A stretch of DNA of 7,616 nucleotides from a bacterium (lineage in GTDB: Bacteria > Zixibacteria > MSB-5A5 > GN15 > FEB-12): NCBI GenBank assembly GCA_030640905.1, contig DAOWIM010000096.1, forward strand, positions 1 through 7,616, written 5' to 3'. The notes below the pieces were generated by a model, which was not told the DNA's origin, made no database searches, and saw only the letters and a program-made list of their open reading frames with translations. The position numbers and the translations under genes were made by a program. Every line of letters begins with the position of its first letter. Positions within the stretch are counted from its first letter, which is position 1. Shown piece by piece: positions 1-5,579 of the stretch.

Positions 1-2
1 GC

Positions 3-389
3 CAAGCAAATCATCTCGGTGTCACAATCGAGGCCGACCTGATCAAACAGAAACAGGCAGAGAACAACGGTGGATACAACGCTCTGAAATTTGGTAAGAC
101 GCACCCGAAAGTTTACGATGAACTGACGACCGACCATCCGATCGACCTGACCCGTTATCAGGTTGCTAACTGCTACATGGGTCGGATCCCGATGATCAAT
201 TCGGGTGGCGCGTCGGGTGGCGATTCCGACATGGCTCAGGCTGTCCGCACGGCAGTGATCAACAAGCGGGCCGGTGGTACCGGTATGATTTCCGGACGAA
301 AAGCGTTCCAGCGACCGATGAAGGATGGAGTTGAACTGCTTCATACCATCCAGGATATTTACCTCTGCAAAGAGGTTACAATCGCCTGA
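3..389 (+). CDS. fbaB: Class I fructose-bisphosphate aldolase (DhnA/FbaB type), 3' part only
   Basis: The last 128 codons of a gene that begins before the window; the frame opens at base 3 and stops at TGA 387-389. The enzyme cleaves fructose 1,6-bisphosphate to dihydroxyacetone phosphate and glyceraldehyde 3-phosphate (and the reverse) in the cytoplasm, through a Schiff-base lysine and without metal. The visible part carries landmarks I recall from the E. coli FbaB C-terminal half: NNGGY, FGKT, a DHPIDL-RYQ-ANCYMGR block, NSGGASGG, AVINKRAGG and GRKAFQRPM. The glycine-rich NSGGASGG and GRKAF stretches correspond to the phosphate-binding loops of this aldolase family. The Schiff-base lysine is probably upstream of the window edge, so catalytic integrity cannot be judged. 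The C-terminus (IYLCKEVTIA) looks complete compared with E. coli FbaB (which ends in ITIA). A terminator follows closely. Confidence 0.9.
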   Translation, partial: QANHLGVTIEADLIKQKQAENNGGYNALKFGKTHPKVYDELTTDHPIDLTRYQVANCYMGRIPMINSGGASGGDSDMAQAVRTAVINKRAGGTGMISGRKAFQRPMKDGVELLHTIQDIYLCKEVTIA

Positions 390-414
390 GCACCAAACAT
401 TCTTGCACACTATG

Positions 415-444
415 AAGGGCAGGCAGACTGGCCTGCCCTTTTTT
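415..444 (+). terminator. Rho-independent terminator of the aldolase gene
   Basis: AAGGGCAGGC (415-424) pairs perfectly with GCCTGCCCTT (431-440) around a 6-nt loop, followed by more T (six in a row counting the end of the stem). It lies 25 nt after the aldolase stop codon and separates that gene from the M1-like gene. Confidence 0.9.
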
Positions 445-486
445 CTGGCATTGCCTTGCATTGACGAGTTGAGAGGATTGACCGAC

Positions 487-2835
487 ATGGCCAGTAGAGT
501 TCTAATCGGTTTAGCGTGCGTCTGCATTCTCGGCATCTTGTGTATATCAGATTTACACGCGGCGACCGCATCGGAGATCATCGCAGCATTCGAGCAGATG
601 GAAGATCCGGAGATGGACGAGACCGCCGTCTATCGGATTGACAGTCTCACTATCGAACACCACAGCATGAACCTGGTGATCGAAGAGGGGGAATTCTGTT
701 TCTTCAAACCGATTGTGCTTGACGGTAATACTGTGCGATGGGGTGGGTTTTTCAGAGGGATGGGGTGGTTTCAGTTTGAGCCGCCGGTTCAGATGGAGAG
801 AGATCAACTGCAGCGGTGGTTCAAGTCGGATTCTCTTAACAGATACTTTAAGGAGGTGTTGCTGCTTTTTGATTCGCGTACGGTTGAGCAGATCATTTCC
901 CACGGTGTTCCGGTCAGTACCGTTGATGTCGGGAAGTTCGGCCACGCCCAGAATCATATGGATGTTCTCACGAAAGTGCAGATGTTCCATTCGGGCGATA
1001 CCAGCTATCCGCTGGCCAAAGCGATCAGGAATATCCTGTTTCCACTCGACAAGCCGTTCCTGCTGACCAGCCTTCATCTGGACGGCAGGAAGCGCGTGCA
1101 ATATATGTTCGATCAATACGATCGTGAGGAAGTTTCGTTCAAACGACACAACTGGGCCCCGGGTGAGAACTATCTGGAACTGATCAACAGCTATTCGATA
1201 TATCTGGATGATTCTTACGACATGATCAATGGGATCAGGCGTGAAGCTATCAGCGTGAAGCATTACAATATCGAAGCAGAAATTGATCGGTCGGGAGATT
1301 TCACTGCCAGGACTGAGATAACATTCAAGGCCCTTCTGGAAAACACTCAGCTGATCAGATTCAAGCTTGATCCGGAGCTAACAATTGATAGTGTGGTGGG
1401 AGCCCCCGATGGCAAGTACGGTTTGATAACCGCCGAGAAGAAGCGTGGGTATCGGCCGTGGGATCGATATCTGATTTTGAATCAGCCACTAGCTGCCGGG
1501 GATAGTGCTTCGCTGACCTTCTTCTGCAGTGGCGAGCTTATTGAACAGGCTGTGGGGGAGTTTTTTGTCGATGCCGGAGCCTCATGGTACCCCCGGCATG
1601 GGTTCAGGCAATTGGCTACGTTTGATATCAGCTACAAGACCCCCGAAGACTATTCCTTCGTATCCACCGGCACATTGCAGGAGAGTGAAAAGATCGGACG
1701 GGTGCTGCATACTCGCTGGGTCGTAGATCAACCGGCTGCCAACGTCTCTTTCAGTATCGGCGGATTCAAGAAGTTTGATTTTGTCGAAGACGATGTACCT
1801 CCAGTGGAAATACATTTTTCCAAATCACTCCATAAGAATCTTGCTCGTGGACTACAATTATCGATGGTCAATACCGGTCGCCATATGGAGCGGCAGGTTG
1901 CCGACGATGTAATCAACAGTCTCAGATTGTTCAGCCATTACTTTGGTGAGTATCCGGGTAAAAAACTTGTTGTTACCGAGGTGCTGGCATCGCACGGCGA
2001 GGCTTTTCCCGGCTTTCTTCATCTTGGGTTCGGGACATGGATCAATACCGACGTGTGGGGGGCAGATAGGTTATTCCGAGCGCACGAAGTGGCTCACCAG
2101 TGGTGGGGGGTGGGAGTTGGGTATGACTCGTATCATGACAAGTGGCTCAGCGAAGGATTTGCCGAGTACTCAGCGCTGATTTATTATCAGGCGGTTGCGG
2201 ATAATGATAAGTTTCTGGACAGACTTAAGGATATTCGCAAAGAGATATTCTCAAATCGGAAATACATTTTTGGGAGCGGCGCTGAGGCGGGCCCGATCGC
2301 ACTCGGCCACCGGACATCGAGCACAAAAACCAGAGGGGACTACGGCCTGATAATTTACAAGAAGGGCGCTTTTGTCCTTCACATGCTGCGGAACATGTTG
2401 ATCGATCTGCAGAACTTCAACGAAGACCGCTTCTTCGCCATGATGAAGGAGTACTACCAGAAATTTCGAGGCGGTCGGGCAACGACCAAAGCATTCCGCA
2501 AACTGACGGAGAAGTATGTCGGAATTGATATGGGCTGGTTTTTTGATCAGTGGGTTTACGGTAACGATCTGCCCACCTACCGGTTTACGTATGAAATGAG
2601 TATGGGCGACGACGGTAAGTGGTTATCGCAATGCAACATCAAGACTGAGAACGTGCCTGATGATTTCAAGATGTATGTTCCGCTCGAAATTGAATTCGAC
2701 AACGAGCGCCGTGCGTATGTTCGACTATTGGTTGACAAAACTGATTTTGATTTCAGCCTGCCGGCACTTGACAGTGAGCCGAAGAAACTCAGGCTGAATC
2801 CATTTGAGTCGGTTCTGGCCGAGGTGAAACAATAG
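487..2835 (+). CDS. Secreted M1-family-like zinc metallopeptidase lacking the GXMEN motif
   Basis: A 782-residue protein from ATG 487, preceded by GAGAGG (471-476). An in-frame ATG at 325 is rejected because it lies inside the aldolase gene. The N-terminus is a clear type I signal peptide: R4, a hydrophobic core at about 5-20, and a predicted cut after DLHA (residue 25). It should therefore act in the periplasm or outside the cell. Residues ~26-250 are a region I cannot assign. From ~255 the M1 beta-rich saddle domain begins, followed by the thermolysin-like catalytic domain: HEVAH 533-537, with E556 exactly 18 residues after the second His in WLSEGFAEY (zinc ligands H533, H537, E556; general base E534). 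Tyr624 in IIYKKGAF sits where M1 enzymes have the transition-state tyrosine. The FFDQWVYG-LPTYR segment leads to a ~70-residue beta-rich tail; the long helical C-terminal domain of aminopeptidase N is absent. The GXMEN site holds GEAFPGF (504-510), so classical aminopeptidase specificity is uncertain. Substrate unknown. Confidence 0.88.
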   Translation: MASRVLIGLACVCILGILCISDLHAATASEIIAAFEQMEDPEMDETAVYRIDSLTIEHHSMNLVIEEGEFCFFKPIVLDGNTVRWGGFFRGMGWFQFEPPVQMERDQLQRWFKSDSLNRYFKEVLLLFDSRTVEQIISHGVPVSTVDVGKFGHAQNHMDVLTKVQMFHSGDTSYPLAKAIRNILFPLDKPFLLTSLHLDGRKRVQYMFDQYDREEVSFKRHNWAPGENYLELINSYSIYLDDSYDMINGIRREAISVKHYNIEAEIDRSGDFTARTEITFKALLENTQLIRFKLDPELTIDSVVGAPDGKYGLITAEKKRGYRPWDRYLILNQPLAAGDSASLTFFCSGELIEQAVGEFFVDAGASWYPRHGFRQLATFDISYKTPEDYSFVSTGTLQESEKIGRVLHTRWVVDQPAANVSFSIGGFKKFDFVEDDVPPVEIHFSKSLHKNLARGLQLSMVNTGRHMERQVADDVINSLRLFSHYFGEYPGKKLVVTEVLASHGEAFPGFLHLGFGTWINTDVWGADRLFRAHEVAHQWWGVGVGYDSYHDKWLSEGFAEYSALIYYQAVADNDKFLDRLKDIRKEIFSNRKYIFGSGAEAGPIALGHRTSSTKTRGDYGLIIYKKGAFVLHMLRNMLIDLQNFNEDRFFAMMKEYYQKFRGGRATTKAFRKLTEKYVGIDMGWFFDQWVYGNDLPTYRFTYEMSMGDDGKWLSQCNIKTENVPDDFKMYVPLEIEFDNERRAYVRLLVDKTDFDFSLPALDSEPKKLRLNPFESVLAEVKQ

Positions 2836-2880
2836 GAAGCCGAAAAACGAGAGAATTTGCGCGGCAAGCACATTTATAGC

Positions 2881-2909
2881 TTGACACCGGAAACTTCGTG
2901 TGTTATCAT
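2881..2909 (+). promoter_or_regulatory. Near-consensus sigma-70 promoter
   Basis: A perfect TTGACA -35 box (2881-2886), a 17-nt spacer (2887-2903) and TATCAT as -10 box (2904-2909, one mismatch to TATAAT). Transcription would start near 2916. It is the best promoter in the window, yet no obvious protein gene follows on this strand before the convergent smr gene. It therefore probably drives an RNA or a small ORF. Confidence 0.7.
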
Positions 2910-3020
2910 ACTTGTGATTGAGAGTGACCCTCGAGGGGAGGCTCTCTTTACCAGCCGAGAATTTTCCCGGCACTGTGACAATTTGGACGAGGACTTGGGT
3001 AATTACAGCAGGAGGAGTGA

Positions 3021-3036
3021 GTGAACGATTGTTCAC
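3021..3036. promoter_or_regulatory. Inverted repeat GTGAAC-GATT-GTTCAC
   Basis: A perfect 6-bp inverted repeat with a 4-nt centre. As RNA it could form a hairpin over the GTG start codon of the possible small ORF; as DNA it resembles a dimeric repressor site, but it lies ~105 nt after the predicted transcription start. The half-site begins GTGA, like the palindromes at 3774-3876, but the spacing differs. Confidence 0.3.
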
Positions 3037-3182
3037 GTTTGTTTCACCCCACATTCGACACCAGACTTGTGGCGAGTAATGACGTCGGTGCTTTGCATTT
3101 GATTGGCAAAGCTTCCCACTCGTTTGATGAGCATTCGCCCGTCAGCGGTATCCTGGACCCACCTTGTAGGGTTCGGGAGTAA
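3021..3182 (+). CDS. Possible small ORF, 53 codons, GTG start
   Basis: An in-frame stop lies directly before a GTG at 3021. A strong AGGAGG (3010-3015) stands 5 nt upstream, and the promoter at 2881 is ~100 nt further upstream. The frame runs to TAA 3180-3182 and would encode a soluble, His- and Ser-containing peptide starting MNDCSRLFHPTFD. I recognise no domain, signal peptide or membrane segment. A 53-codon open run is not rare by chance, so the case rests on the ribosome site and promoter. The start codon lies inside a 6-bp hairpin (3021-3036). The AGGAGG could equally be a chance purine run in a noncoding RNA. Confidence 0.2.
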   Translation: MNDCSRLFHPTFDTRLVASNDVGALHLIGKASHSFDEHSPVSGILDPPCRVRE

Positions 3183-3353
3183 ATCTGAGTGGCTTTTGCT
3201 ACTTGCCTGATCGTTACCACAGTTCTTGATAACAAAATTGTACCAGCCGGAATCGGCTAAACAGGAAGATAGGTGTTACCCTTTGTAATACGTCGGGTTC
3301 CTACCCTATCATCTAACGGCTGGAAGGTTCAGCGCCACCATTTTGGGTCCTGG
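3152..3353 (+). other. Nested long-range complementary segments (structured RNA signal)
   Basis: Three pairings lie inside one another. CCTGGACCCA (3152-3161) pairs with TGGGTCCTGG (3344-3353) with one T-T mismatch. CCAGCCG (3243-3249) pairs with CGGCTGG (3317-3323). GATAGG (3268-3273) pairs with CCTATC (3305-3310), continued after an internal loop by CCC (3279-3281) with GGG (3295-3297). A competing local hairpin, AGCCG-GAAT-CGGCT (3245-3258), uses the same left arm as the middle helix, so the two folds exclude each other. The nesting suggests selection for an RNA fold, but no energy or covariation has been computed. Confidence 0.35.
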
Positions 3354-3381
3354 TGTGATATCTGGACTAACGCCCGACAAA

Positions 3382-3410
3382 GAAACCCCCTGCTTTCTGC
3401 AGGGGGTTTC
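3382..3410 (-). terminator. Terminator of the smr gene, possibly bidirectional
   Basis: GAAACCCCCTGC (3382-3393) and GCAGGGGGTTTC (3399-3410) form a perfect 12-bp stem with a 5-nt loop. Read on the minus strand it is followed by TTTGTC, so the run after the G-rich arm is TTTCTTTG; it lies 29 nt after the smr stop codon. On the plus strand only the three T of the stem follow the G run, so termination of the opposing transcript is plausible but weaker. Confidence 0.8.
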
Positions 3411-3439
3411 GCTATAATCTCGCAGGATTCCAGCGAGCG

Positions 3440-3721
3440 CTACTTGCGGAGATCCGCAATTGTTGCGCCCCATCCACCACCAGAGCCACTCTCGTGTCGA
3501 AACGATATTACATTGGGATGTTTTTCAAGTGCCGAGTGGACAATCCGCCGCTGAACACCGACCCCTTTTCCGTGAACAATGCGAATGGTCAGGATATTCC
3601 GACTCAGACATTCGCCGATAAATTCGCAAACTACTTCTTTGGTTTCGCTCGGTGAGAACTGGTGGAGGTCAAGGGTGCCATCGATTGGATACTCAATCGG
3701 TTGATTGTCGTGATCGGTCAT
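3440..3721 (-). CDS. Stand-alone Smr-domain protein
   Basis: 93 residues, minus strand, ATG at 3721-3719 and TAG at 3442-3440; a GGAG-containing purine stretch lies ~10 nt before the start. The whole protein is one Smr domain, the fold found at the C-terminus of MutS2 and in small YdaL/SmrA-like proteins. The landmarks are LDLHQFSPSEA-like residues 17-26 (LDLH at 17-20), IVHGKGVG at 48-55 (the HGxGxG loop at H50-G55), and a C-terminal GGGWGATIADL at 81-91. Smr domains bind nucleic acid; several nick branched DNA or cleave mRNA on stalled ribosomes. No extra domain or membrane segment is visible, so the exact role (DNA repair or ribosome rescue) is open. It is monocistronic here, divergent from the transporter and convergent with the 2881 promoter, with its own terminator. 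Confidence 0.85.
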   Translation of the reverse strand: MTDHDNQPIEYPIDGTLDLHQFSPSETKEVVCEFIGECLSRNILTIRIVHGKGVGVQRRIVHSALEKHPNVISFRHESGSGGGWGATIADLRK

Positions 3722-3735
3722 AGCATCAGGCTCCG

Positions 3736-3806
3736 CTGATAATCGGACGGCCCAGCCATTGAGCGCGAAAAGAGTGACTTGTCACCGGAATGCTGCCAAT
3801 TATCAG
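3736..3806. repeat. 71-bp segment bounded by inverted repeats
   Basis: CTGATAATCGG (3736-3746) and CCAATTATCAG (3796-3806) are inverted copies matching at 10 of 11 positions. Between them lie one copy of the GCCCAGCC...GTGACTTGTCAC unit and its palindrome. The arrangement resembles a small palindromic extragenic element or a structured 5' leader of the minus-strand smr gene, whose start codon lies at 3721. No target duplication was recognised. Confidence 0.4.
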
Positions 3807-3876
3807 ATAGCCCAGCCCTTGGGCGAAATGAGTGGTTGGCCACGCGGTGCGGGCACAAGAAAGAGTGACTTGTCAC
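3750..3876. repeat. Three degenerate copies of a palindrome-bearing repeat
   Basis: Copy A (3750-3785) and copy B (3810-3843) share GCCCAGCC, a short TTG-GCG stretch, an A-rich step and GAGTG followed by a palindrome. Copy C (about 3849-3876) keeps only the right half but repeats AAGAGTGACTTGTCAC exactly. The palindromes are GTGACTTGTCAC (3774-3785), GTGGTTGGCCAC (3832-3843) and GTGACTTGTCAC (3865-3876). They lie between the divergent smr and transporter genes. They could be operators for a dimeric regulator or REP-like extragenic repeats; the regulator is unknown. Confidence 0.6.
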
Positions 3877-3962
3877 TGACATACTCCCAAAATATGGTTG
3901 TTTTGATTTCGAGGCCAACTAACAATTGGTACCAGCACTGGGGTCCTTCGCCCCCTTTCTCG

Positions 3963-3992
3963 TTGACTGAGGCCGCCGGGGGCTGTTAATTA
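3963..3992 (+). promoter_or_regulatory. Weak candidate promoter for the transporter gene
   Basis: TTGACT (3963-3968) is a good -35 box; TAATTA (3987-3992) 18 nt later is a poor -10 box. It is correctly placed about 40 nt before the transporter start and downstream of the repeated palindromes. The rest of the 3877-4038 interval shows only a GGGG-TCCTTCG-CCCC inverted repeat near 3940-3955, and no gene. Confidence 0.2.
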
Positions 3993-4038
3993 CCCGGAAT
4001 TCGAATCTAAAACCCCTTCGGTGAGAAACGAGACCAAT

Positions 4039-5502
4039 ATGTCTGCTACTTCATCTACGGTCGTGATAGAGGAAAAAGAGGGCATGTTCACAACTCTGTT
4101 GTCGATGAGCCGTCCGTTCTGGATGGTCAACATAATGGAGATGTTTGAGCGCCTGGCCTACTACGGTGTGCGCGTAGTTATCCCCATTTACATCGCCCAG
4201 GCCGACGAGATCGGCGGGCTGCATTTTAGCCAGACCGACAAAGGGCTCATATTCCTCTTGTGGGCGCTGTTTCAATCGCTCACGCCGATGATATCCGGTG
4301 GGTTTGCCGACCGTTACGGGTACAAAAAGACGATCGCGGTCTCAATTGTGATCAAAATTGCCGGCTATGTTATGATGGCCACCCAGCGCGAATTCTGGCC
4401 ATTCCTGATCGGTTGCTGTGTGCTGGCGCTCGGGACGGCTATTTTCAAGCCGGGTGTTCAGGGAACAATGTGCCAGACCCTTACCAAGAAGAACTCGTCG
4501 GTCGGATGGGGAATGTTCTACATGCTGGTCAATATCGGCGGTTTTCTTGGCCCGCCGCTGGCGCACTACTTGTACGGTATTTCGTGGCCGGCAGTATTCT
4601 ATGGTTGTGCTGTGATAGTGTCGCTCAATTTCCTGATGCTCTTTACATACAAGGACCCGGCTGTTGGTGGCGTACAGATTGGCAATCCGCTCCGCGTGCT
4701 GTGGTTCACTATCAAGAAGATATTCAACCTTCGGTTGATGGTTTTCATCTTCATCATGTCCGGTTTCTGGCTGATGTTCATGCAGCTTTTTGATATGTTG
4801 CCCAATTTCATTGTTGATTGGGTGGACAGCTCTCAAATTGTCAAGGACCTGGGCCTCCCCGACTGGATGTTACAGGCCAACTCGAAACGCGGGCCACAGA
4901 TCACCCAGGAATGGTTGATCAATGCCAATGCGGGATTGATTATTCTGGCAGTTGTAGTCGTTTCCTGGATGGTTGCACGGATGAGAAGAGTGATGTCAAT
5001 AGTTATCGGTATCTTGATTGGTTCGGTAGGGCTCATCCTGGCCGGGTTCACAACGTCCGGCTACTTTTGCTTGATAGGGATATTGGTATTCTCAGTCGGC
5101 GAAATGTTATCTTCTCCAAAAATGAATGAGTACCTCGGCGTCATCGCCCCGGAGGGTGAGAAAGGTCTCTACATGGGGTATGCCAACATCCCGCAGGGGA
5201 TAGGCTGGGGAGTTGGGTCCGTTTTTGCCGGGCATGTTTATGACACGGCCGGCGATAAGGCCAATCTTGCTATAGATTATCTTGCTACGAATTACAATGT
5301 AACCGACGTTGCTCGTCCGGAGGCGATGAACAAACTGGTAGAACTTGCCGGTACCGATCACATACAGGTTACCAACATGCTCTGGACAACGTACCAACCG
5401 TATGAGTTGTGGTATCAGTTCGCCGCAATCGGGATTGGCTCGGCGGTGGCGATGCTGTTCTATGCAAAGTGGGTAAAAAAATACGAAGCCCCGGACATCT
5501 AA
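4039..5502 (+). CDS. Proton-coupled oligopeptide transporter (POT/PTR family, MFS)
   Basis: 487 residues from ATG 4039. A GTG at 4021 adds six residues but has no ribosome site; the site before 4039 (GAGA-rich) is also weak. The protein is an inner-membrane carrier with about 12-14 hydrophobic segments. POT landmarks are in order: ExxER-xxYYG in the first helix (E34, E37, R38, Y41, Y42, G43), which in studied homologues handles protons and peptide; the MFS loop GGFADRYGYKK (87-97); an FKP motif with K137, matching the lysine important for coupling in PepT homologues; and FYMLVN (160-165), matching the FYxxIN signature. These support import of di- or tripeptides with protons. Two longer hydrophilic segments, around 260-295 and 410-450, distinguish it from the shortest family members. 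pepF follows after 77 bp, supporting a peptide substrate. Specificity cannot be read from the sequence. Confidence 0.88.
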   Translation: MSATSSTVVIEEKEGMFTTLLSMSRPFWMVNIMEMFERLAYYGVRVVIPIYIAQADEIGGLHFSQTDKGLIFLLWALFQSLTPMISGGFADRYGYKKTIAVSIVIKIAGYVMMATQREFWPFLIGCCVLALGTAIFKPGVQGTMCQTLTKKNSSVGWGMFYMLVNIGGFLGPPLAHYLYGISWPAVFYGCAVIVSLNFLMLFTYKDPAVGGVQIGNPLRVLWFTIKKIFNLRLMVFIFIMSGFWLMFMQLFDMLPNFIVDWVDSSQIVKDLGLPDWMLQANSKRGPQITQEWLINANAGLIILAVVVVSWMVARMRRVMSIVIGILIGSVGLILAGFTTSGYFCLIGILVFSVGEMLSSPKMNEYLGVIAPEGEKGLYMGYANIPQGIGWGVGSVFAGHVYDTAGDKANLAIDYLATNYNVTDVARPEAMNKLVELAGTDHIQVTNMLWTTYQPYELWYQFAAIGIGSAVAMLFYAKWVKKYEAPDI

Positions 5503-5503
5503 C

Positions 5504-5520
5504 ACAGGCGAGCCTGTCTT
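5504..5520 (+). terminator. Weak hairpin after the transporter gene
   Basis: ACAGG (5504-5508) pairs with CCTGT (5513-5517) around CGAG and is followed by CTT. The stem is short and there is no real T-run, so it is at most an attenuating signal; read-through into pepF is likely. Confidence 0.2.
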
Positions 5521-5579
5521 AAGAGACCGTGACGGAGCACTTTAGTTGATGTTAATGAATCAATTGAGAGGATAAGACA

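Larger units (their letters stand above)
2916..3411 (+). ncRNA. Candidate noncoding transcript, family not recognised
   Basis: This stretch runs from the predicted start of the 2881 promoter to the perfect hairpin at 3382-3410. No frame gives a recognisable protein. The 5' end can fold as GAGAG (2920-2924) with CTCTC (2942-2946) around a CCCTCGAGGG core; a second small hairpin spans 2954-2971 (GCCG/CGGC). The 3' half has nested long-range pairing at 3152-3353 (separate entry). I compared it by eye with conserved segments of tmRNA, RNase P RNA, SRP RNA and 6S RNA and found none. It could be a structured RNA of ~0.5 kb, a leader for the small ORF at 3021, or degenerate sequence. Strand and boundaries are inferred from the promoter and the hairpin only. 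Confidence 0.3.

Noticed and set aside
325..486. Earlier in-frame ATG for the M1-like protein
   Set aside because: It lies within the aldolase gene and translates the terminator; the ATG at 487 has a ribosome site and opens directly into a signal peptide.
553..1263. Minus-strand 236-codon open frame inside the M1-like gene
   Set aside because: It is a shadow frame of the coding strand; it would break the signal peptide-containing gene and has no recognisable fold.
2725..3054. Minus-strand 109-codon open frame over the end of the M1-like gene
   Set aside because: It is largely antisense to a well-supported gene, has no ribosome site I can see and no recognisable domain.
2916..3411. tmRNA, RNase P RNA, SRP RNA or 6S RNA in the long intergenic region
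   Set aside because: A CCACCA at 3335-3340 and GGTTC stretches hint at a tRNA-like end, but there is no T-arm consensus, matching acceptor stem or tag ORF. The RNase P and SRP signature strings and a 6S-like long hairpin are also missing.
3273..3554. Plus-strand 93-codon open frame
   Set aside because: It runs through the perfect terminator hairpin and antisense to the smr gene; the translation resembles no family.
3736..3876. CRISPR array
   Set aside because: The three repeats are degenerate and unevenly spaced (58 and 33 bp between palindromes), without uniform spacers or cas genes.
3759..3989. 76-codon open frame across the palindromic repeats
   Set aside because: Its codons consist mostly of repeat and hairpin sequence; no ribosome site or family is visible.
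4021..4038. GTG start extending the transporter by six residues
   Set aside because: No ribosome site precedes it, and the POT family's variable N-terminus gives no support; ATG 4039 is simpler.
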